Shown piece by piece: positions 34,124-45,295 of a stretch of DNA of 64,000 bases. Origin of the DNA: DATAEE01 sp963725145 (GTDB taxonomy: Bacteria; Acidobacteriota; Vicinamibacteria; Vicinamibacterales; 2-12-FULL-66-21); contig CAVRXL010000013.1 in assembly GCA_963725145.1 (NCBI GenBank), positions 868,001-932,000 on the forward strand. The letters run 5' to 3'. The notes under the pieces were generated by a model. That model was not told the origin of the DNA. It made no database searches and saw only the letters and a list, made by a program, of their open reading frames with translations. Position numbers and translations under genes: made by a program. Every line of letters begins with the position of its first letter. Position 1 is the first letter of the stretch.

Positions 34124-36829
34124 CTATTCGCTGCGTAGCGTGATGGCTGGGTCGACCCTCGCCGCCCGGCGGGCCGGAACCCAGGCGGCGAGAAGGGCAA
34201 CCGCCGCCAGCGCGAGCGCCACCGCGGTGAAGGCCATCGGATCGTCCGGGTCGAGGCCGTAAAGCAGCGCCCCCACGAGCTTCGCGGTCCAGACCGCGAG
34301 CAGCAGCCCCAGGACGATCCCCGCGCCGACCGGCGCGAGCGTCTGACGCTGGACGAGCGCGACCACCTGCTGCGCGCGCGCGCCGAGCGCCATCCGGATG
34401 CCGAGCTCGCGCGTCCGTTCGAGGACCGCCGCCGACGCGACCCCGTAGATCCCGACGGCCGCGATGACGAGCGCGAGGAGCCCGAAGAACGTGAAGAGCC
34501 GCACGCCCATCCTCTGTGGCAGCACCTGGGCGCGGACGTGATCGTCGAGCGTCATGACGCGGTCGACTGGCAGGTTTCCATCCACGCCGCGAACGGCGCT
34601 CACGAGCGCGCTTCTCATGCCCCCGGCCTCGGGGTCGGTCCGGACGATGAGCGTCGCGGCGTTGAGCAGGGTGTCTTCCTGGTGCTGGAGGAAGGGTAAG
34701 TACATTGTCGGCATCACCTCTTCGTCGATGGCGCGCCCCCTGACGTCCCCCACGATCCCGACGACGTCGACCCAGGGATCCTTCTCGTCGAAGCGGAAGC
34801 GTCCGCCGAGGGCGGCGCGGCCGGCCCAGAACTTCGCCGCCATCGCGCGGTTGACGACCGCGGCGAGCGGGGCGCCCTCGCGGTCGCGCGCGTCGAGCGC
34901 GCGTCCTTCGAGGACGGGGATGCCGAGCGCCGGGAAGTAGCGGCCGTAGACGTACGCGACGTCCGCATGCACGCTGCGGCCCTTCGACGGCGTGAAGCCG
35001 TCGACTTCAATCGTCCACATCATGACGCCACGCATCGGGACGTGACTCGCCCATGCGGCGGCGCGCACCGACGGCAGCGCGTACAGGCGATCGAGCGCCG
35101 AGTCGTAGAACTGCCGCGCACGCGCGGCCTCGTATCGGGCCAGCCCGAGGTCGACGGAGGCCGTAGCCACTCCCTCCGTGCGGAAGCCGAGCTCCGTGCG
35201 GAGGGCGCGCTCGAGCCCCCGCACGAACAGCGCGCCGCCCGCCAGGAGGACCAGCGAGAGCGCAACCTGCGCGGTGATCAAGGCGCCGCGCAGCCGATGC
35301 CGCGAGGTCGCGCGGGACTGGTCCCGCAGCGCGCCGACGATCCCGAGCGCCGACGCCCGCAGCGCCGGCACGAGTCCGAACAGAACCGCCGTGCCGAGCG
35401 ACGCCGCAAGCGCCACCGTCAACGAGCGCCAGCCGAGACCGAGCCGCAGACCCTCGATGGGAATCTCGCCCGGCAACTGGAAGCGTGCGAGAAGCGCAAT
35501 CATCCATCGCGCGACGAAGAGCCCGGCGGCGCCGCCGGCGAGCGCGAGCAACAGGTTCTCGGTCAGCATCTGGCGCACGAGCCGGCCGCGCCTCGCGCCA
35601 AGCGCAAGGCGCACGGCAATCTCGCGCCGCCGCGCGGTGGCGCGGACGAGCAGCATGTTCGCCAGGTTCGCGCAGGCGATCAGCAGAGTGAATCCGACGA
35701 CGCCTCCCAGCAGCAGGAGGAACCGGCTCAGGTCGCGTTGGGTGCTGAATCCGACGGCGGTCGCCTTGAGCGGGTGGAGTTGGGCCGCCTCGTCGGCGTC
35801 GCGCGCCGCTTCCGGGTCGGCTGCGTGGTTGGCTTTGTAGGTGGCCGCGATGACGGCGCCGGCCTGTTCCGGCGTCACGCCCGGCTTCAGGCGCATCACG
35901 AGCCGGAGCCACACCAGGCCGCGGCTCTTCAGCGGATCGACTCGACGAAAGAACGGCGCCGTTTCTATTTCCCGGAACGACGAGAGCGGCATCCAGAACG
36001 CCGGATCCGCCTGCAGCGTGACCCCGCGGAAGCCGCGCGCCGCCACACCGACGACGAGCGCGGCTCGGCCGTTGACCCGCAGCGTCGTCCCGATGATCGC
36101 CGGGTCCGCATGGCACTGCGTCCGCCAGTAACCGTCGCTCAAAACGGCGACGAGCGCTCCTCCATGGGCGCCGTCGTCTGATGGCAGGAGAATCCTTCCG
36201 AGCTGCGGGCCGATTCCCAACACGTCGAAGTAGTTGCCGGACACGAACGCGCCGGCCGCGAGCGCCGTCGAGTTCCCGCGCTGCAGGCTGAACGTGTCAC
36301 GCCCGCTGAAGGCGACGACCCCGTCGAAGGTATCCGTACGCGCGAGATAGTCCCGGAACGCCGGGTAGGAGGCGCTCCAGCGGGTGCCGTACAGACTGTC
36401 GACGTCGCGGACCGGCAGCGGGCGCAGGAGCGTCGCGTCGGCCAGCGCGTAAATCGCCGTCGTGGCGCCGATGCCGAGGGCGAGCGTCAGGACCGCTGCG
36501 CCCGTGAACACGGGGGACAGGCTTGCGAGGCGGAGGGCGTAGCGGAGGTCGGCCAGGAGATCGCTCATTGGTTGTCCTCGGCGTCGAGTCGGCTCGTGCC
36601 TCAGGCGCCGGCTGCGCCGCCGCCACTCATATGTGTGCTCGCCGGGCGCGGCGCGCAGGACATCCGCGGCGAGCGACAGCGCGACGCGGGTCCGCGCGAA
36701 TCCGCGGCCTGATGCCGACGCTTCACGCCACCGATCGCGCGCAAGCTGGCGCATCTCGCGGCCGTGCGCCCGGCGCAAGGAGCGCGGGAGGAGCGCGAGC
36801 AGAAGCCGGAGCAGCAGATCACCGAGCAC
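34124..36829 (-). CDS. ADOP-type ABC transporter permease (MacB/FtsX)
   Basis: A 901-residue permease. A permease-prefix domain (about 1-85, RRAHGREMRQLARDRWREA) is followed by a first membrane helix (SPVFTGAAVLTLALGIGATTAIY), a MacB periplasmic domain (about 130-320), three FtsX helices (ANLANMLLVRATARRREIAVRLALGARR in part), a second periplasmic domain and a second FtsX unit (LERTRELGIRMALGARAQQV). No ATPase domain is fused. The GTG start overlaps padR by 11 nt, a typical acidobacterial pair. Substrate unknown. Confidence 0.9.
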   Translation of the reverse strand: MLGDLLLRLLLALLPRSLRRAHGREMRQLARDRWREASASGRGFARTRVALSLAADVLRAAPGEHTYEWRRRSRRLRHEPTRRRGQPMSDLLADLRYALRLASLSPVFTGAAVLTLALGIGATTAIYALADATLLRPLPVRDVDSLYGTRWSASYPAFRDYLARTDTFDGVVAFSGRDTFSLQRGNSTALAAGAFVSGNYFDVLGIGPQLGRILLPSDDGAHGGALVAVLSDGYWRTQCHADPAIIGTTLRVNGRAALVVGVAARGFRGVTLQADPAFWMPLSSFREIETAPFFRRVDPLKSRGLVWLRLVMRLKPGVTPEQAGAVIAATYKANHAADPEAARDADEAAQLHPLKATAVGFSTQRDLSRFLLLLGGVVGFTLLIACANLANMLLVRATARRREIAVRLALGARRGRLVRQMLTENLLLALAGGAAGLFVARWMIALLARFQLPGEIPIEGLRLGLGWRSLTVALAASLGTAVLFGLVPALRASALGIVGALRDQSRATSRHRLRGALITAQVALSLVLLAGGALFVRGLERALRTELGFRTEGVATASVDLGLARYEAARARQFYDSALDRLYALPSVRAAAWASHVPMRGVMMWTIEVDGFTPSKGRSVHADVAYVYGRYFPALGIPVLEGRALDARDREGAPLAAVVNRAMAAKFWAGRAALGGRFRFDEKDPWVDVVGIVGDVRGRAIDEEVMPTMYLPFLQHQEDTLLNAATLIVRTDPEAGGMRSALVSAVRGVDGNLPVDRVMTLDDHVRAQVLPQRMGVRLFTFFGLLALVIAAVGIYGVASAAVLERTRELGIRMALGARAQQVVALVQRQTLAPVGAGIVLGLLLAVWTAKLVGALLYGLDPDDPMAFTAVALALAAVALLAAWVPARRAARVDPAITLRSE

Positions 36830-37181
36830 CCGCTGCTCCTTTCGCGCGCGCGACGCGGACGAGCCGCGACAGGCGCCCCGTTTCAGCCCGCAGAACGCGC
36901 GAACCGTACGCCGTCATCCGGTAGTAGCGACGCCGCTCGTCATCCAGCTCCGGATCGGGCCGCTCGTCCGATTCGTCGATCAGGCCGAACTCCAGCAGCC
37001 GCTTGACCGCTCCGTACAACGTGCCCGGCCCCATCTCGACGTCGCCGTCGGTCAGCCGTCTGATCTCCTGCATGATCGCGTAGCCGTGCCGCTCCCCGTC
37101 GGCGAGCGCGAGGAGGATGTGAACGAATGCGGGCGGCAGCGGCAGCAGCGCGTCGGGAGCGCGCGTCGGGCGGGTCGACAT
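36819..37181 (-). CDS. PadR-family transcriptional regulator
   Basis: A 120-residue winged-helix protein: FVHILLALADGERHGYAIMQEI, then VEMGPGTLYGAVKRLLEFGLI (recognition helix and wing), then RRYYRMTAYGSRVLRAET. It lacks a long C-terminal dimer domain, like short PadR-s1 proteins. The operator candidate TATATCG-N5-CGATATA overlaps its own -10 box, consistent with autorepression and control of the permease. Confidence 0.9.
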   Translation of the reverse strand: MSTRPTRAPDALLPLPPAFVHILLALADGERHGYAIMQEIRRLTDGDVEMGPGTLYGAVKRLLEFGLIDESDERPDPELDDERRRYYRMTAYGSRVLRAETGRLSRLVRVARAKGAAGAR

Positions 37182-37190
37182 CGGCGCCGG

Positions 37191-37196
37191 ATTATA
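37191..37196 (-). promoter_or_regulatory. -10 box TATAAT of the padR-permease operon
   Basis: A perfect TATAAT on the minus strand with 9 nt to ATG 37181, so the transcript probably starts about 3 nt before the start codon. Confidence 0.55.
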
Positions 37197-37213
37197 TATC
37201 GGCGGGCGATATA
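37195..37213. promoter_or_regulatory. Palindrome TATATCG-N5-CGATATA, likely PadR operator
   Basis: Perfect 7-bp arms around GCGGG. It overlaps the first bases of the -10 box, a good position for a repressor. The AT-rich arms stand out in GC-rich DNA. Confidence 0.6.
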
Positions 37214-37219
37214 GATCGA

Positions 37220-37255
37220 GAGTCTTGAGTTCTGAGTTCTGAGTTGTTGAGTTTC
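37220..37255. repeat. Heptamer array (GAGTTCT units) next to a REP-like element
   Basis: GAGTCTT, GAGTTCT, GAGTTCT, GAGTTGT, T, GAGTTTC on the + strand, ending one base before the GTAG palindrome. It lies between padR and the transglycosylase gene. Confidence 0.75.
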
Positions 37256-37256
37256 A

Positions 37257-37279
37257 GTAGCGCAGCCCTTCAGGGCTGC
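37257..37279 (+). repeat. REP-like GTAG palindrome (copy 4)
   Basis: GTAG, CG, then CAGCCCT / AGGGCTG around TC. It differs from the copy at 29163 by one base in the loop. It lies 4 nt after the transglycosylase stop (read on the minus strand) and may act as its 3' hairpin. Confidence 0.7.
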
Positions 37280-37283
37280 CGGG

Positions 37284-37955
37284 CTACCGCGCGGCCGGCT
37301 TGTTCGAGTAGCGGACGACCTCGCGGCCGTCGACCGTCTCGACGGAGCGAACGATCCGGGTCGAGCGGGATTTGGCGGTCGCCTTGGTGATCTTCGCGAC
37401 GTAGGTCTGCGTTTCCCGATACGGCGGCACTTTCTGGCCGTAGCGGTCGACGGTGGTCGGTCCCGCGTTGTAGGCGGCGAGCGCCAGCTCTTCGTTGTCG
37501 TCGTAGCGATCGAGCAGCCGGCGGAGGTACCGCACGCCCGCCCGGATGTTCTCCGCAGGGTCGTACGGGTTGAGCACGCCGTAATCCCGCGCCGTCGCCG
37601 GCATGATCTGCATCAGCCCCATCGCGCCCTTGAACGAGCGGGCCCAGGGATCGTACGCAGACTCGGCGTGGATGACCGCCCGGACCAGTTCGGCCCGGAT
37701 ACCCTGATCGCGCGAGTGCGCGACGATCAAGTCGTCGTACAGCGCCGCGCGCCTGGCTGCAGCCGGAGTTGCCGTCCTGATCGCGGGGCTGTCGGTCGCG
37801 ACGGCGAAGGTCTCGACCTTCTTTGCCTCTTTGACCTTGGGCCGGTCCGACAACACCAGGTTCCCCTCGGCGTCGCGCCAGGCATAGATCTGGGCCTGAA
37901 CGGTCGCGGGGACCGCCAGAACGCAGACGAACGCGGCGAAGAGCAGGCGCCTCAT
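37284..37955 (-). CDS. Lytic transglycosylase with N-terminal DUF4124
   Basis: A 223-residue exported protein. Signal peptide (MRRLLFAAFVCVLAVPATVQA), DUF4124-like strand pair (IYAWRDAEGNLVLSDRP) at about 24-40, and SLT domain at about 80-195 with catalytic glutamate in VIHAESAYDP, GAMGLMQIMPATA and ALAAYNAGP. It cuts peptidoglycan to 1,6-anhydromuropeptides. ATG 37955 was chosen because it begins the signal peptide; the frame extends to 38036. Confidence 0.9.
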   Translation of the reverse strand: MRRLLFAAFVCVLAVPATVQAQIYAWRDAEGNLVLSDRPKVKEAKKVETFAVATDSPAIRTATPAAARRAALYDDLIVAHSRDQGIRAELVRAVIHAESAYDPWARSFKGAMGLMQIMPATARDYGVLNPYDPAENIRAGVRYLRRLLDRYDDNEELALAAYNAGPTTVDRYGQKVPPYRETQTYVAKITKATAKSRSTRIVRSVETVDGREVVRYSNKPAAR

Positions 37956-38134
37956 GGCTGAAAGGATTCGGGTCCTAAACGGTTGAATCCGGGGCAGATT
38001 GAGCAAGGCACCGGCCGGGTCGGCCCGTCCGGCCATGCAGCCGTAACTACTGGAAATACAGCGGTTATGTGTTTATATCGGGCCGGGCAGGGGGGCGCCC
38101 TGGCCTCCGGTGTGCGGTTTAGGCACCCCTGGTT
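37956..38134. other. Intergenic stretch between transglycosylase and alaS
   Basis: 179 bp. It holds a CCGGCCGGG/GGCCGG-rich hairpin zone near 38010-38035, an AT-rich patch near 38060-38080, and a GGGGGGCGCCC repeat near 38091-38100. No known riboswitch core, tRNA or sigma-54 box could be recognised. Confidence 0.4.
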
Positions 38135-40843
<2,709 letters not shown>

Positions 40844-40850
40844 TCCTCAA

Positions 40851-40856
40851 ATTGTA
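40851..40856 (-). promoter_or_regulatory. -10 box TACAAT of alaS, leaderless position
   Basis: TACAAT on the minus strand, 7 nt before GTG 40843. An in-frame TGA lies just upstream of the GTG, so the gene cannot start further upstream in that frame. Confidence 0.45.
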
Positions 40857-40861
40857 GTTCA

Positions 40862-41374
40862 TTATTTCAGGTGCAGCTCGCGGCGGATGTTCTGCCCGGC
40901 GCGCACCGCAGCTATTGTCTCTAACACGCGCGCCGCATGGCCGCGGAGTGGCTGTGCGAATCGCTCTTCCAGCGCCCCCGTCGTAGTGATCGTCGGATCC
41001 GCGAGTACTTCGGCCGCGTGCTGTAGCTCGTGTCCGATGACGGATGGGAGGAACGCGGGTTCCAGTCCCTTCCTCAGCACGATCCACAAGTATCGATAGC
41101 CAGTCGGCGTAACACTCATCTTGAGCTGCAGCGCCGCGAGGACCCTGTCGGGGAGGATGCCCTGTCTCGCCCACGTCACGTAGACGACGCCGTTCGATGC
41201 ATCGATTTGTCGCACGAGTTCACGGAACGTGGAGGAGCCGCGGCAGCCGACGGCAATCGCCTCCTGAAGTTCCGGAACAGCTCGAACGCGAGCGTTCGGA
41301 CCGCCAAGACCAAGACATGACGTCGGGATTACAAGGTGAAGCGCGAAGGAGACGCCAATGAATGCTGCCCCCAT
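40862..41374 (-). CDS. Exported protein with an HExxH motif (putative small metallopeptidase)
   Basis: A 170-residue protein with a hydrophobic N-terminus (MGAAFIGVSFALHLVIP) that may be a signal peptide. The motif HELQH at about residues 114-118 (VIGHELQHAAEVL) fits a zincin HExxH site, and RGHAARVLETIAAV downstream could supply the third ligand. Strand and helix pattern before it (VVYVTWARQG, YRYLWIVLRKG) resembles unassigned proteins annotated as hypothetical. It lies upstream of alaS on the same strand. Enzyme activity is inferred from the motif alone. Confidence 0.55.
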   Translation of the reverse strand: MGAAFIGVSFALHLVIPTSCLGLGGPNARVRAVPELQEAIAVGCRGSSTFRELVRQIDASNGVVYVTWARQGILPDRVLAALQLKMSVTPTGYRYLWIVLRKGLEPAFLPSVIGHELQHAAEVLADPTITTTGALEERFAQPLRGHAARVLETIAAVRAGQNIRRELHLK

Positions 41375-41506
41375 CCCGTAGCTCCGCGAAGGCGGCCGGC
41401 GGACAGGCCGGACTGCTCGCGGCGAGGGTCGGCGGCTGGCGGATTCAAGTCATGGCAAGTGGGTTTGAAACTGCCCCCATTTCCCCTCCATTTCTCCCGC
41501 ACGTGC

Positions 41507-41512
41507 TACCAT
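41507..41512 (+). promoter_or_regulatory. Extended -10 box TGC-TACCAT before the wHTH-PD40 gene
   Basis: TACCAT with TGC directly upstream, 23 nt before ATG 41536. Moderately convincing; no -35 box. Confidence 0.35.
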
Positions 41513-41535
41513 TCGCGGACACCGGCGAAAATCCC

Positions 41536-43755
41536 ATGAACGGTGACATTTGCGTCGGCGAGTGGCTCGTCCAGCCTCGCCTCGCGCGCGCCTCGAAGGG
41601 CGGCCAGACGGTCCACCTTCGCGCGAAGGTCGCCGACCTGCTCGTGTTCCTCGCGCAACACCCCGGCGAAGTCATCTCCAAGGACGTGCTGCTCGATCGC
41701 GTCTGGGGGACGGAGCACATCTCCGAATCGGCCCTGACGAGCGTCGTCACGGAGTTGCGGCAGACGTTGGGCGACGATCCGGCCCATCCCTGGCTGCTGC
41801 AGACGATTCCCAAGCAGGGCTACCGCCTCATTGCGCCGGTGGGGCCGGCATCGGAATCCGCCATCGAGGGCTCAGCGACCCCGCGCTGGCGCGTGCTTGC
41901 GACTGCGCGCGCCGCTCTGCTCACGGGAGCGGGCGTGGGGGTCGTGCTGCTCGCGATCTGGTTCGCCTCGTACCGGGCCGAACCTCCGCACTCGCACGCG
42001 GTCGCGCGAGCAACCGTCGACGTGAACCCGGCAGAGTCGCTCTCGGTGCAGGGGCCGCTCGGCTATCTGACGGGTCGCCCGATGCGAACGTCCTTTACGC
42101 TCTCGCCGGACGGTCGGCTGCTGGTGTTCTCGGCAGTCGACAAGGACGATCGCCCGCAGCTCTACCTTCGGCAGCTCGACGAGCTCACCGCGCGTCCGAT
42201 CCCGGGAACCGAGCGCGCGGTCGACCCGGTGTTCTCTCTCGATGGACGCTGGGTCGCCTATTGGGTGCACGATCCAAACATCGCGGTGGTGCCGCAGCAC
42301 GGTGATCTGCTGAAAGTACCGCTCGATGGCGCTCCGCCCGTGCGGCTGACGTCCATCAGTCGGCCCTTCGGATTGAGCTGGATGCCCGACGGCTCGATCG
42401 TCGTCGGCACCTACAAAGGCGGGCTGCTGAGAGTCTCTCAGGCCGGCGGCGAGCCCGTGCCGGTCACCAGGCTTCGCGACGGAGAGCGGAGTCACCGGCT
42501 GCCGCAGGTCGTATCCAGCGGCCGCAGTGTCTTGTACACGGTCCTCAGCGCCATCACACGGTTGGACGATGCGTTCGTGGCCGTCGAGGATCTCGCGAGC
42601 GGAGAGCGCCGGAAACTGGTCGACGGCGCGGACGGCCGTTACGTGGAGCCCGGCTACCTCGCTTTTCTGCAGCTCGGACGCATGATGGTCGCGCCATTCG
42701 ATCGCGAACGACTGCACCTCACGGGCGCTCCCATAGCGGCCGAATTCGAAGTGATGCAGGCGATCGGCTTTGGCAATGACGAGGCGGAGTCGGGCGCGGG
42801 ACAGTTCGCCGCGTCGGCGACGGGCGTCATGGCGTACCTACCGGGCGGAATCACGCCCGCCTGGCCGGCCACTCTGGGGTGGGTCCACCGCGACGGGCGG
42901 TTCGAGCCCGTGGGAGCGCCGGCAGGAAACTTTACGGACGCGCGCCTGTCACCGGACGGCCGCTACGCCGCTCTGAGTGAGGGGTGGAAGCGCTGGGCAG
43001 TCTGGGTATACGACCTGCAGCGAGGCAGCCTGACGCCCGTCGAGATACGCGACGCGTGGGCGCCACTCTGGGCGCCGCGAACCGGGCGGCTGGTGGTCAC
43101 GACGCCGAACGGACTTTTCTGGAGCGCTCCCCATCTGAGCGGGGGTGTTCAGACGCTCTTCACAACGGCTGACGGAGAAGGTCTGCAGGCAGCCGAGTGG
43201 ACCCGCGATGAAAACACGCTGATCGCGGTTCGGTCCGGCGACATCCTGGCATTCTCCGTTCAGAAGGGCACCGTGGCGGCCGAACAAAAGCTGATCGCCA
43301 CGCCGGCCGAAGACGCCTTCCCAGCACTGTCTCCCGACGGCACATGGCTGGCCTACACGTCGACGATCGAAGGCGACCGTATGCAGGTGTTCGTTCAGCC
43401 TTTTCCGGATCTCAAGCGTCGCTGGCAGGTCTCCACCGCAGGCGGGCAAGCGCCGTGCTGGGGACCACAAGGGACAGAGCTCTTTTATCTACACATCACC
43501 AACAATAGAAAAAAAACCCTGATGAGGGCGACGTTCCTTCCAGGCGACCCGCCGACTTTCGGCCGGCCGGAGCCACTGTTCGATTTCACGCCGTATGAGA
43601 ACACCCTCCTGACGCGAAGCTTCGATATCAGTCCGGACGGGAAGCGGTTCCTTGTGCTCCGTTCCGATTACCCGGCGCACCTGCCTGCGCCTTCGCGCAT
43701 CAATCTCGTGTTGAATTGGGACGAGGAGCTGAAACGCAGACTCGCCCGCGACTGA
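41536..43755 (+). CDS. Membrane-anchored winged-helix regulator with PD40/TolB propeller
   Basis: A 739-residue protein built like CadC. An OmpR/PhoB-type winged helix is at about residues 5-100 (VHLRAKVADLLVFLAQHPGEVISKD in part, ALTSVVTELRQTLGDD, IPKQGYRLIAPV). One membrane helix is at about 125-145. A long periplasmic part of WD40-like PD40 repeats follows (FTLSPDGRLLVFSA, VFSLDGRWVAYWV, ALSPDGTWLAYTS, DISPDGKRFLVLRS). A periplasmic propeller probably senses a ligand or peptidoglycan state. ATG 41536 begins the DNA-binding domain; an upstream in-frame extension is non-coding. Confidence 0.88.
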   Translation: MNGDICVGEWLVQPRLARASKGGQTVHLRAKVADLLVFLAQHPGEVISKDVLLDRVWGTEHISESALTSVVTELRQTLGDDPAHPWLLQTIPKQGYRLIAPVGPASESAIEGSATPRWRVLATARAALLTGAGVGVVLLAIWFASYRAEPPHSHAVARATVDVNPAESLSVQGPLGYLTGRPMRTSFTLSPDGRLLVFSAVDKDDRPQLYLRQLDELTARPIPGTERAVDPVFSLDGRWVAYWVHDPNIAVVPQHGDLLKVPLDGAPPVRLTSISRPFGLSWMPDGSIVVGTYKGGLLRVSQAGGEPVPVTRLRDGERSHRLPQVVSSGRSVLYTVLSAITRLDDAFVAVEDLASGERRKLVDGADGRYVEPGYLAFLQLGRMMVAPFDRERLHLTGAPIAAEFEVMQAIGFGNDEAESGAGQFAASATGVMAYLPGGITPAWPATLGWVHRDGRFEPVGAPAGNFTDARLSPDGRYAALSEGWKRWAVWVYDLQRGSLTPVEIRDAWAPLWAPRTGRLVVTTPNGLFWSAPHLSGGVQTLFTTADGEGLQAAEWTRDENTLIAVRSGDILAFSVQKGTVAAEQKLIATPAEDAFPALSPDGTWLAYTSTIEGDRMQVFVQPFPDLKRRWQVSTAGGQAPCWGPQGTELFYLHITNNRKKTLMRATFLPGDPPTFGRPEPLFDFTPYENTLLTRSFDISPDGKRFLVLRSDYPAHLPAPSRINLVLNWDEELKRRLARD

Positions 43756-43922
43756 CTCCGCTGTGCGGATCGTGGGCGCCCTCCGAACTGACGAAGATGA
43801 ATCGGTCCAAGGCTGTAATCGGCACCGCCGAATTGGTGCGGGCGCACGATGTGGCTTCTCGATCTGGCGGGCGTTTTGGCGCTGGCACGTCGAGTGCACG
43901 CCCCGCGGCCGGTGTCTACGGC

Positions 43923-44615
43923 ATGTCCACGACAGGCCGTCTCAGAATCGTGATCGCGTCGGCGCATCCGGGTGAGTCTCAGATCCTCGCCGACTGGCTG
44001 GCCTCGGACGGGTTCGAGCCCGTGCCGGCGTCGAGCCTCAGGGCGGCGCGCTGCCACCTCGAGGCGCAGTCCTGCGATCTGCTCATCTCGGACGTCAAGC
44101 TCGCATTTCTCGACGGCCTCCACGAGATGGGCCGCGGGCGCATGCGCAACCCGCACACGCCAATCGTCGTCATTGGCGACAATGATTCCACCTCCAGGCG
44201 GCAGGCCGAGCGGCGGCAGGCGATGTTCCTGCAGCGCCCGGTCGATCGCACCGAGCTGCTCTGCTACGTCGCGATGGCGGCCGGGGAAGCGAGACCGTCC
44301 CGCCGATCGCCGCGCAAGTGCGTCGGACGCCTCGAGGCGCTGGTCGATGGAGCGCCGACCTCTATCGTCGACGTGAGCAACGAGGGACTGCGGCTCGAAA
44401 GCGCTCGGGACCGCCGCGCGTCCCCGCCGTTCTTCAGCGTCGAGGTGCCGATCGTCGGCGTCACGGTGATGGTTCACCGGGTCTGGACGAACGGCGTGAC
44501 CGCGACGGGCGGGAAACAGGTGACCTTGTACGGCGGCTCGCTGATCCATAACCCCCTCAGGATCGAGCGCGCCTGGCGCAGGTTCGTCGATGCTCTACCC
44601 GAGGTCCGACCCTGA
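43923..44615 (+). CDS. Degenerate receiver domain fused to a PilZ domain
   Basis: A 230-residue protein. Residues 5-115 form a receiver-like domain: phosphoacceptor aspartate likely in LLISDVKLAFLDG, but the acidic pair after strand 1 is replaced (VIASAHPGES) and the conserved Lys-Pro is Arg-Pro (FLQRPVDRTEL). Residues 122-220 resemble PilZ, the c-di-GMP binder: RRSPRKCVGRL (RxxxR-like) and DVSNEGLRLE (D/NxSxxG). So it may answer c-di-GMP rather than phosphorylation. ATG 43797 is an alternative start giving 42 more residues. Confidence 0.65.
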   Translation: MSTTGRLRIVIASAHPGESQILADWLASDGFEPVPASSLRAARCHLEAQSCDLLISDVKLAFLDGLHEMGRGRMRNPHTPIVVIGDNDSTSRRQAERRQAMFLQRPVDRTELLCYVAMAAGEARPSRRSPRKCVGRLEALVDGAPTSIVDVSNEGLRLESARDRRASPPFFSVEVPIVGVTVMVHRVWTNGVTATGGKQVTLYGGSLIHNPLRIERAWRRFVDALPEVRP

Positions 44616-44730
44616 GGCTGCGCGTTCCGGCTGCGCACTGAAGCGGCGCCGCTCCCTATCGCGGCGGCAGCCGGCACGCCACGCCGCGTGTGACACCCCG
44701 GCGTGTGAGATGTCGACGGCGCGCGTCTCC

Positions 44731-44750
44731 AGCCCGCAGCGCGGGCCTAC
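44731..44750 (-). repeat. REP-like GTAG palindrome (copy 5)
   Basis: On the minus strand GTAG followed directly by GCCCGC / GCGGGC arms around GCT. It lies in the 209-bp intergenic stretch between the PilZ gene and recX, in which nothing else was recognised. Confidence 0.6.
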
Positions 44751-44824
44751 GTGGGAGTCGGCCTTTCAGGACCGCGCGCCGTCGAGCCTCACGCACCAAG
44801 TGAGCGAACGCGCTCTCGGCCCGG

Positions 44825-45295
44825 CTATTCGTTTCCGAACGCGCGTCCGCCTCGTTCTTCGAGCGCCCTGACGATCTTTCCCGGTTCGAATCCCTGGCGC
44901 ATCAGGAACTGATGGAGACGGCGGAACTCGGCGGAGTCTTTGACCCGACGCCCGCGCAGCTTCCGGTCCAGCGCCTTCGCAAGGAGCGTGTCTTCGTCCA
45001 CTTCGGCGAACGCTTCATCGACGGCCTCGCGGGCCGTCGAGCGGTCTATGCCCAGCGCTTCGATCTCGCGAAGGATGCGCGCGCGGCCGCGGCCCTTGGA
45101 GGAGGCCGCAGTGCGCGCGTAGGCGCGGGCGACACGCCCATCGTCGAGCGCCCGCGATGCCTGCAGGCGGCCGATCGCCGCGTCGATGTCGGGGTCCGGG
45201 AACTCGCGTTTCTGCAGGCGGCTGCGGATCTGGGCGGCCGACAGCTCCCGCCGCGCCAGCAGCGTCAGCGCGTAGATGTAGGGATCAGCCGCCAA
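44825..45295 (-). CDS. recX: Regulatory protein RecX
   Basis: A 156-residue RecX: three-helix repeats starting YIYALTLLARRELSAAQIRSRL, then VARAYARTAASSKGRGRARILREI and LLAKALDRKLRGRR (in part). It inhibits RecA filament growth. TTG 45295 overlaps the pilT stop by 11 nt, so it is translated from the pilT message rather than next to recA. Confidence 0.85.
   Translation of the reverse strand: MAADPYIYALTLLARRELSAAQIRSRLQKREFPDPDIDAAIGRLQASRALDDGRVARAYARTAASSKGRGRARILREIEALGIDRSTAREAVDEAFAEVDEDTLLAKALDRKLRGRRVKDSAEFRRLHQFLMRQGFEPGKIVRALEERGGRAFGNE

Noticed and set aside
37956..38134. Possible riboswitch upstream of the transglycosylase
   Set aside because: The hairpin-rich stretch lacks the cores of the c-di-GMP, c-di-AMP or cobalamin classes that I can recognise.
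44616..44824. Possible small gene between the PilZ gene and recX
   Set aside because: Only arginine-rich short frames without ribosome sites; one REP-like palindrome explains the visible structure.
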